Positions 57,752 to 64,000 of a DNA stretch of 64,000 nt are shown piece after piece. The position numbers and the translations under genes were made by a program. This DNA is from Physcomitrium patens (lineage: Eukaryota > Streptophyta > Bryopsida > Funariales > Funariaceae), in the NCBI RefSeq assembly GCF_000002425.4, contig NC_037262.1, forward strand, positions 7,810,998 to 7,874,997, written 5' to 3'. The notes beneath the pieces were generated by a model that saw only the letters and a program-made list of their open reading frames with translations, did no database searches and was not told the DNA's origin. Position 1 is the stretch's first letter, and every line of letters starts with the position of its first letter.

Positions 57752-60700
57752 GGACCGTGCAGCTGGAACCTTGTACAATTCCTAATGAAGGTCCTATCCT
57801 CTCCTCAGAACCCTCTCCTTGTTTTATAATAGACTTATATTTAGGACCTAAGAATTACAAAGCCTCTGCTTTATTAGATTCGGGAGCCTCAGCATGTTTT
57901 TTAGATGAACAATTTGTTAAAAGTCGTAAAATACCCTTTGTACAGAAACCTAAACCAGTACATGTAGAAGTCATAGATGGTCGTCCCTTGTCTTCTAGAG
58001 ATGTCACTCATGAAACTCATCCTATAAAAGTAACAATAGACGGTCATGATAGCTACATAGCTTTTAACATAATTAAATCCCCGTCCAATCCAGTTATTTT
58101 AGGTTTATCCTGGCTAGAAAAATATAACCCTCGAATAGATTGGAATTCGCGTAAACTTGACTTTTCCAAAAGCGTTATTAATAGTTCTACGAACCAAGTA
58201 AAAAATTATAAGTCTAGTACAGTAAAACCCGTACTGATAGGTGCAAAAGTATTTATACATGCAGCAAAAGAAGGATCAACTTTTGCTATTTATGCTGCAC
58301 CTATTTCTGAAAACGTAAAGACTTCAAGTGGCATTCCAAGTCAATATCAGGAGTATCAAGACGTTTTTAAGAAAAAGAATGCAGATATTCTTCCTGAGCA
58401 TCGTCCATATGATTGTTCAATCGACCTCAAGGAAGGAACTCAGCCACCATTTGGACCAATTTACAGTTTATCGCAAGATGAGATGGCTGAACTCAAGACA
58501 TATATTGACGAGAATTTAGCGAAGAATTTCATACGCCATTCAAAATCTCCAGCAGGAGCTCCAATTCTATTCGTAAAGAAAAAAGATGGATCTTTACGAA
58601 TGTGTGTTGATTATCGAGGACTCAACAAGATCACAATCAAGAACAGGTATCCATTACCTTTGATATCAAGACTCCTTGACCAGCTGAATCAAGCTAAGAT
58701 CTATACAAAAATAGATCTAAGAGGAGCATATAATCTAGTACGGATCAAAGAAGGAGATGAATGGAAGACTGCGTTTCGAACCAAGTATGGACATTTCGAA
58801 TATAATGTCATGCCCTTTGGACTCACGAATGCACCAGCTGCTTTTCAACATCTCATGAATGATGTATTTCGTGAATTCTTAGACAATTTTGTCGTCTGCT
58901 ATCTAGACGATATCCTGATCTATTCTAAGAACGTCGAAGAACATGAAATATATGTTCGTCAAGTATTACAAAAACTTAGAGATGTAGGATTGTACGCCAA
59001 GATGGAAAAGTGTGTATTTCACACTACTCAAGTTGACTTTTTAGGATACATCATTTCAAATGATGGTCTCATGATGGATTCTAAGAAAGTCCAAACAATC
59101 ATGGATTGGAAGATTCCAAGGACAGTAAGAGATGTCCAATGTTTCTTGGGATTTGCCAATTACTATCGGATCTTCATCAAAGATTTCTCACGAGTTGCAG
59201 CTCCACTTACACGCTTGACTAGTAAAGATAAATTTCAATGGAATCAAGAAGCGGAAGCAGCATTTGAAGCCTTGAAGACATCGTTTGTCTCTGCACCAGT
59301 CTTATATCGTGTTGACTTTTCCAAGGCATTTTTTATGGAAACAGATGCATCAGATTTTGCCTTGGGTGCAGTTTTATCACAAATGGGAACAGATGACAAA
59401 CTTCATCCGATAGCTTTTCATTCAAGAAAATTCTCAGCAGCCGAGATCAATTATGAGATCCACGATAAAGAACTTCTTGCGATCGTGGATTCCTTTCAAG
59501 AATGGCGTCATTATCTAGAAGGCGCTTCTAGTCCAGTCACTGTGTATACAGATCACAAGAACCTCGAGTATTTCATGTCAGCACGCGTGTTGAATCGTCG
59601 TCAAGCTCGTTGGAGTATGTCTTTGTCAAGATTCGAGTTCATTATCACTTATCGGCCAGGAAAACAACAAGGTTTATCCGATGCCCTATCTAGACGTTCT
59701 TATTTTGCACCAAAAGAAGGAGATGCAGTTTTTGAGCAACAAAGAACGATCCTCTTGAAACCGGAGCAATTTCATCTCCGAGCAATGAAATCAACATTGA
59801 CTTTTGATTCAACTTTTCTCAAGCAAATCCAGTCCTGTATGTCCTCAGACCCTCTTGTTTATGATATCGAGAATAATTCTTCCAAGTCTCATGATCCTTC
59901 TAAGTTTGAGTTCAAGAATAATCTATTATATTTTGAAGGACGCCTATATGTTCCAGAAGGAGAAGCACGTTTACGTGTTCTTCAAGCACGTCATGACTTT
60001 CCAGCAGCAGGGCACTTTGGATATAATAAGACTTTGGAACTCATATCAAGAGATTTTTGGTGGCCACAAATGTGGAAGTCAGTCAAAGACTTTGTACAAT
60101 CATGTGATATTTGTTCAAGATCAAAAATTCCTCGTCATCGACCTTACGGACTTCTTCAGCCATTACCTATACCAGAACAACCATGGTCTTCTGTTTCTAT
60201 GGATTTCATCACAGATCTTCCAAGCTCAAGATCTTATGATTCTATATTTGTGATAGTAGATCGTTTCACCAAGATGGCACATTTTGTGCCATGTACAAAA
60301 TCTATCACAGGTGAAGAAACAGCTAAGCTTTTCATTGATAATATCTATCGCTATCATGGATTACCTAAAGATATCATATCGGATAGGGGAACTCAATTTG
60401 TGTCAAGATTTTGGAGGACCCTTTTCAAGATTTTAAAAGTGGACATAAAGCTATCTTCGGCTTTCCATCCTCAAACTGATGGACAAACAGAGCGCGTAAA
60501 CCAAGTCTTGGAGCAATATTTAAGGTGTACTATCAACTACCAACAAGATGATTGGACAACCCTTCTGCCATTGGCAGAGTTTGCTTATGATAATACGGTA
60601 CATTCTTCCACGCAACAAACACCTTTCTTTGCCAATTATGGCTATCATCCACGACTTGATACTTTTGATTTTTCAAAAGTTGATAATCCTGCAGCAGAAG

Positions 60701-61245
60701 ATATGGCAAATCGGTTGTCAGAGTTACATGCAATAATGAAGACACAATTGAAGGAAGCTCAAGAACGACAAAAGATAAACGCAGATCTATATCGTAAGGA
60801 GCAACCACAAATCAACGTGGGTGATAAGGTATGGCTACTTCGTCGCAATATCAAGACTACTCGACCTTGTGACAAGTTGGACTATCGTAGGCTTGGCCCC
60901 TTTTCTGTTTCTGAACAGATCAACCCAGTTGCATATCGGTTACATCTACCGGAGTCAATGAAGATCCATCCTGTATTCCACGTATCTCTTCTTGAACCAT
61001 ATAAGACAGTGGATATACAAGGAAGAAGACAAATGCCACCGCCTCCTATAGAAGTAGATAATAATGAAGAATTTGAGGTAGAAGAGATATTAGACTCAAG
61101 GCGGCGCCGAAATAAGCTGGAATATCTTGTTCATTGGCGCGGATATGATATTAGTGAACGCACATGGGAGCCATCCAGGAATCTAGCAAATGCATCAGCT
61201 AAAGTCAAAGTTTTTCATCAACGACATCCATCAAAACCAAGATGA
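57688..61245 (+). CDS. pol: Pol polyprotein of copy D (PR-RT-RNH-IN-chromodomain)
   Basis: Open -1 frame with no stop over 3.5 kb; expression needs frameshifting from gag. Residues counted from 57757: protease LLDSGASACFLD (39-50); RT with [20 protein letters not shown] and YLDD (381-384); RNase H with ETDASDFALGAVLSQ (Asp near 529), HDKELLAIV, YTDHKNLEYF and GLSDALSRR; integrase zinc finger HDFPAAGHF...CDICSR (about 746-785), DDE core with MDFITDLP, SDRGTQFVSRFW and QTDGQTERVNQ; GPF module; chromodomain VEEILDSRRRRNKLEYL, VHWRGYDISERTWEP to PSKPR. All catalytic residues I can check are present. Tf1/sushi-like chromovirus; makes and inserts element cDNA. Confidence 0.95.
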   Translation, partial: NEGYDGQRRQHVGKRIRPATIGTVQLEPCTIPNEGPILSSEPSPCFIIDLYLGPKNYKASALLDSGASACFLDEQFVKSRKIPFVQKPKPVHVEVIDGRPLSSRDVTHETHPIKVTIDGHDSYIAFNIIKSPSNPVILGLSWLEKYNPRIDWNSRKLDFSKSVINSSTNQVKNYKSSTVKPVLIGAKVFIHAAKEGSTFAIYAAPISENVKTSSGIPSQYQEYQDVFKKKNADILPEHRPYDCSIDLKEGTQPPFGPIYSLSQDEMAELKTYIDENLAKNFIRHSKSPAGAPILFVKKKDGSLRMCVDYRGLNKITIKNRYPLPLISRLLDQLNQAKIYTKIDLRGAYNLVRIKEGDEWKTAFRTKYGHFEYNVMPFGLTNAPAAFQHLMNDVFREFLDNFVVCYLDDILIYSKNVEEHEIYVRQVLQKLRDVGLYAKMEKCVFHTTQVDFLGYIISNDGLMMDSKKVQTIMDWKIPRTVRDVQCFLGFANYYRIFIKDFSRVAAPLTRLTSKDKFQWNQEAEAAFEALKTSFVSAPVLYRVDFSKAFFMETDASDFALGAVLSQMGTDDKLHPIAFHSRKFSAAEINYEIHDKELLAIVDSFQEWRHYLEGASSPVTVYTDHKNLEYFMSARVLNRRQARWSMSLSRFEFIITYRPGKQQGLSDALSRRSYFAPKEGDAVFEQQRTILLKPEQFHLRAMKSTLTFDSTFLKQIQSCMSSDPLVYDIENNSSKSHDPSKFEFKNNLLYFEGRLYVPEGEARLRVLQARHDFPAAGHFGYNKTLELISRDFWWPQMWKSVKDFVQSCDICSRSKIPRHRPYGLLQPLPIPEQPWSSVSMDFITDLPSSRSYDSIFVIVDRFTKMAHFVPCTKSITGEETAKLFIDNIYRYHGLPKDIISDRGTQFVSRFWRTLFKILKVDIKLSSAFHPQTDGQTERVNQVLEQYLRCTINYQQDDWTTLLPLAEFAYDNTVHSSTQQTPFFANYGYHPRLDTFDFSKVDNPAAEDMANRLSELHAIMKTQLKEAQERQKINADLYRKEQPQINVGDKVWLLRRNIKTTRPCDKLDYRRLGPFSVSEQINPVAYRLHLPESMKIHPVFHVSLLEPYKTVDIQGRRQMPPPPIEVDNNEEFEVEEILDSRRRRNKLEYLVHWRGYDISERTWEPSRNLANASAKVKVFHQRHPSKPR
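57724..57766 (+). promoter_or_regulatory. gag-pol -1 frameshift module of copy D
   Basis: GGAAAAC (57724-57730), 8-nt spacer, stem CCAGCTACA (57739-57747) with TGCAGCTGG (57758-57766), one A.C mismatch, and 10-nt loop with the TAG stop. pol is open in the -1 frame from 57688, so the frames overlap by 64 nt. Confidence 0.7.
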
Positions 61246-61339
61246 AAATCTCTCTTATAAAAGAGACAAGATTGAGGCAAGATAACATTCAATTTCCTAT
61301 CCTTGTTTGTAACTTCTTTACATTTGTGACGCTAATTAG

Positions 61340-61762
61340 ATGGAGAGCCAACAACCAGCGGATTCAACTCAAGAACCTTCGTTTGCTGACCTGTCGGATG
61401 AGACATTACGATTGTCACAACCTTCAAGACGACGCAATCGAGATGAAGATCTTCAAGAACGACATGTTCTTCTTCGAACAGATGGTGAGATACAACGCGT
61501 TTGGTATCACGATTTAGGAAGGGACTCCCGATGTTTGGTGATTTTGCTAGAGGTAGGAACAACTCCTGATGGTATTCTGAATATTCTATTCGAAGGAAGT
61601 TATGAAGGCCTCAATAATGATCAAATAACTGGGTGGTCTTCCCGCCCTGGTATGGGACACTACCGATGGTTGAGAGGCCCTATCAATCATCTTCGAAGAG
61701 AACAGAGATCAGAGTATGTGGTGAATATAATTCGTCGCATCATAGATTTCCTCAACATATGA
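61340..61762 (+). CDS. ORF3: conserved accessory protein of the chromovirus, function unknown
   Basis: 140 aa, intact, starting 94 bp after the pol stop. ATG is directly preceded by a pyrimidine-rich run ending in AG, like a splice acceptor; copies B and C have AG there too. N-terminal part is polar and acidic (QEPSFADLSDETLRLSQPSR), followed by basic RRRNRDEDLQERH, then LVILLEVGTTPDGILNILFE and a C-terminal block GHYRWLRGPINHLRREQ with RRIIDFLNI. No signal peptide, membrane helix, Cys pairs or known domain, so it does not look like an envelope protein. Equivalent frames exist in copies A1, B and C. Confidence 0.75.
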   Translation: MESQQPADSTQEPSFADLSDETLRLSQPSRRRNRDEDLQERHVLLRTDGEIQRVWYHDLGRDSRCLVILLEVGTTPDGILNILFEGSYEGLNNDQITGWSSRPGMGHYRWLRGPINHLRREQRSEYVVNIIRRIIDFLNI

Positions 61763-61786
61763 TGACCGCTCCTCGTGGAACTCGTC

Positions 61787-61803
61787 TCTAGAAGGGGGGA
61801 TAA
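61787..61803 (+). other. Polypurine tract of copy D
   Basis: CTAGAAGGGGGGATAA directly before the 3' LTR; plus-strand primer site. Confidence 0.85.
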
Positions 61804-62355
61804 TGTCACGGCCATAATCATGTAAGCTAATAATTACATATAGAAATAGGTAGAAGTAAGTAAAAGTAGATAAAAGTAAGTTAATTCTATAATATTTAAT
61901 ATAGAAGCTTCCTAGAAACTTCTTAGACGCTGCTTTGACTTCATAGGTGTCTTTAATTGACTTTTTGGATTAGAAACGTGGTCAACAAGTTGGCCATGTG
62001 CCACACATGTTGTTAGCTTGAAGATCAAGCTAACTATGTGGCCCACACGTAGAAAAACTTGCCTTGTAAGTCAAGGCATGTGTCCTACAAAGTCAACACA
62101 TATTGGAGGTCCTATAGAACGTCGCCACGTAGCCCCTAGTTAGATAGTATATATAGAGACAAGAGTGAAGGCTTCTTCACTCTTGTCAACTCCTTTCTTG
62201 CTTCTAGTCCAGGTTCAAGAGTCTTTAGTTTCTTGTCTTGTGGCAATAGCCATTCCAGTTTCCTTTTAATATACCTACTTGTTTATATTTTGACTTATTA
62301 TATCGAGATAGCCTTTTGGTGTATATTTTCCCTCATCGAGTCTTTGTCCTTGACA
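61804..62355 (+). repeat. 3' LTR of copy D
   Basis: 552 bp. Palindrome at 62158-62187. Differences from the 5' LTR include CCTAGAC/CTTAGAC, AAGGTA/AAGCTA and TTTTTT/TTTCCC changes. Confidence 0.95.
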
Positions 62356-63934
62356 CAAGAGGCTACAAATTCTGTGGCACACATGATGAATAGAATGCAT
62401 AAGGTACTAAGAGATTTTATTCCAAGAATAACAATGCCTTTTCTAGATGATGTGCCAATTAAGGGATGTGAAGAAGAAAGAAAAGATGAGACTTTGGATT
62501 CAAAGGGATGTAGGATGTTTGTGGCAAATCATATTGAAGATTGTGAGAAGATTTTGAAAAGATTGGAAGAAGTTCATTTAACCTTATCGAGGATAAAATC
62601 AATGTTTGGAGTAAAAGAAATTTTAGTAGTAGGACACATGTGTGGTTCATATGGACGTAAGCCAAGTATAGAAAAGATTGATATTATTAAAAAGATGAAA
62701 GAATATAAAAATATAACGAAAGTGAGAAGATTTTTAGGAGCATGTATTTTCTATCATATATGGATACCTTACTTTACACATATAGCAGATCCATTGTATG
62801 AGTTATTAAGAAAGAATCAAAAATTTCAATGGAAAAAAGAACAACAGAAAGCTATGGAAAAATTGAAAGAACTTCTTTCTTTATATCCAACTTTGAAGAA
62901 AGTAAATTATGAAGGTGGAAGGCCAGTGGTATTAACAGTTGATGCAAGTCCAATTGAAATAGGTTGGACGGTTGGACAAGATGATGAACAAGGGAATAGA
63001 TATGTAATAAGATTTGGAGGAAAGGTATTGAATTCTAGGCAAAGGACATATGCGCAAATCAAAAGAGAATTATGGGGTGTAGTAATAGCTATGAAAAATG
63101 AAAAAGAGTACTTGATTGGGGCATCAATAGTTATAGAAACAGATTGTCTACCTTTGTTAGGCATGATTACAAGTTGTTCAACTCCTGATATTGCTATGTT
63201 GAGGTGGATAGCATATATCAAATCTATGAATCCAGAATTTAAACATATTGCAGGGAGAGAAAATTCAATTGCAGATATGTTATCAAGAGCGAGGTATAAT
63301 GATGAAAAAAAGATGATTGATTTAGAAGATGATGTGGGTACAAATTTTTATACCAATGCGTTATCAAAGGAGAAGGGTGTATGTTTTAATATACCATTGA
63401 AAATATTTTTAAGAGATTTATATGAAAATGAATGGAAAGATGTTGAAGAGTATTTGAGCACATTAAAGCGACAAAAAGGTTGGACGGATCAAGAATTTAA
63501 GAAAATCCGTAAGAAAGCCTATAGATATTTTTTACATGATGGATATTTATGGAAGCATCCAAAAAAGAGAAGAGAAGTACCACAAAGGATAATATGTGGT
63601 TTAGAAGCTCAACAAAAGATTATTAAAGAATTTTATGAAAATTTATAGACAGGGCATCGAGGTATTTGGACAACATTCACTAAGTTAAGAGAAAAATATT
63701 GGTGGAAGGGAATGTACAAAGACATAGCAAAATTTGTAGAATCTTGTGAGACTTGCCAAATATATTCAAATATTTGGCATCGAGATGGATTACATCCAAC
63801 ATACCCTTTGGCTTTATATTACAAATGGATGGTGGATTTAGTGGCAATGCCTATGTGACTTGGACAAATGAAGTATTTAGTACTTGCACGAGAAGATTTA
63901 TCAAATATGGTTGAAGGACGAGCATTAAAAATTT
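62356..63934 (+). pseudogene. pol: RT end, RNase H and integrase start of element G
   Basis: Open from the LTR boundary to the TAG at 63646-63648, then continuing in frame with further stops. RT: TNSVAHMMNRMHKVLRDFIP, MPFLDDVPIKGCEEE (FLDD box), IKSMFGVKEILVVGHMCG, RRFLGACIFYHIWIPYF; RNase H: LTVDASPIEIGWTVGQ, GKVLNSRQRTYAQIKREL, VIETDCLPLLGM, NSIADMLSRARY; integrase zinc finger TGHRGIWTTF...CETCQIYS and WMVDLVAMPM. A distinct Ty3 lineage with an inserted acidic loop after FLDD. The first two thirds of RT is missing; an ORF caller may extend it leftward into the LTR, which is not real. Confidence 0.82.
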
Positions 63935-64000
63935 TGATAACATAACTATAACCATAAACCTACAAAATTATCTTAGAAATATAGTTAATAGTCAAAGGGG
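63935..64000 (+). repeat. Start of a family-3 LTR
   Basis: TGATAACATAACTATAACC and AAATTATCTTAGAAAT...TAGTCAAAGG resemble the first 120 bp of the family-3 LTRs. Integrase coding stops here; the window ends inside it. Confidence 0.5.

Larger units (their letters stand above)
55982..62355 (+). mobile_element. Copy D: nearly intact family-1 chromovirus
   Basis: 6374 bp, two 552-bp LTRs of equal length that differ at about six sites by eye, complete gag and pol frames, chromodomain, intact ORF3, self-primer site and polypurine tract. It appears young and possibly able to move. The 5-bp flanks differ (CATGG left, CAAGA right), so no target duplication is present. Confidence 0.95.

Noticed and set aside
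61340-61762. Envelope gene
   Set aside because: No signal peptide, membrane segment, cysteine pattern or cleavage site, and only 140 aa.
62233-62355. Gene fusion of LTR sequence to element G RT
   Set aside because: The open frame only happens to run through the LTR; RT homology begins exactly at the LTR boundary.
62356-63934. Fungal contamination
   Set aside because: The RT type recalls fungal elements, but it is joined to plant-type repeats on both sides and shares their decay pattern.

Overview
This is plant nuclear DNA, probably from a seedless land plant such as a moss or lycophyte. That placement is an inference. It rests on multi-exon UDP-glucuronate decarboxylase genes, including a minor-spliceosome AT-AC intron, set in AT-rich DNA packed with nested LTR retrotransposons whose pol proteins resemble Tf1/sushi-type chromoviruses and other Ty3 types that I recall from seedless plants. 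No bacterial operons, rRNA or tRNA genes were seen.

Layout. 1-4.5 kb: a decayed Ty3/gypsy pol with a DGG protease, kept in one frame and broken only by stop codons. 5.4-6.8 kb: the 3' end of a family-2 chromovirus with a family-2 LTR. 6.8-40.0 kb: one old family-2 chromovirus (element O) split by a four-level nest. A family-1 chromovirus (copy B) lies in its RNase H region. A pogo/Tigger-type DNA transposon lies in its integrase. A Ty1/copia element lies in B's gag, another family-1 chromovirus (copy C) lies inside the pogo element, and long solo LTRs (families 3 and 4) sit inside several of these. 40.0-50.0 kb: a GC-richer genic island with two tandem UXS genes on the minus strand. The right copy (46480-49739) is intact, 438 aa. 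The left copy (41815-44549) has a one-base insertion in exon 4. 50.0-55.9 kb: stacked solo LTRs, a truncated minus-strand family-2 element (M), and gag/protease of another Ty3 type (element G). 55982-62355: a nearly intact young family-1 chromovirus (copy D) with gag, pol, a third ORF and two LTRs that differ at about six sites. 62.4-64 kb: RT-RNase H-integrase of element G, cut by a family-3 LTR.

The most interesting system is the chromovirus group itself. Comparing the copies by eye shows five linked properties. (1) Tf1-type self-priming: an 11-nt stretch 2 nt after the 5' LTR is complementary to the predicted RNA 5' end, and the pairing covaries between families 1 and 2. (2) A -1 frameshift module at the gag stop: a slippery A-rich heptamer, an 8-nt spacer, and a stem-loop with the stop codon in its loop, with compensatory change. 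(3) A conserved ORF of about 140 codons downstream of the chromodomain, with no family I recognise. (4) A palindrome at the U3/R boundary. (5) In family 2, arrays of perfect heat-shock elements in U3. These are sequence readings; nothing was computed or searched.

UXS enzymes make UDP-xylose in the Golgi for cell-wall and proteoglycan synthesis. Both copies encode the membrane-anchored type.
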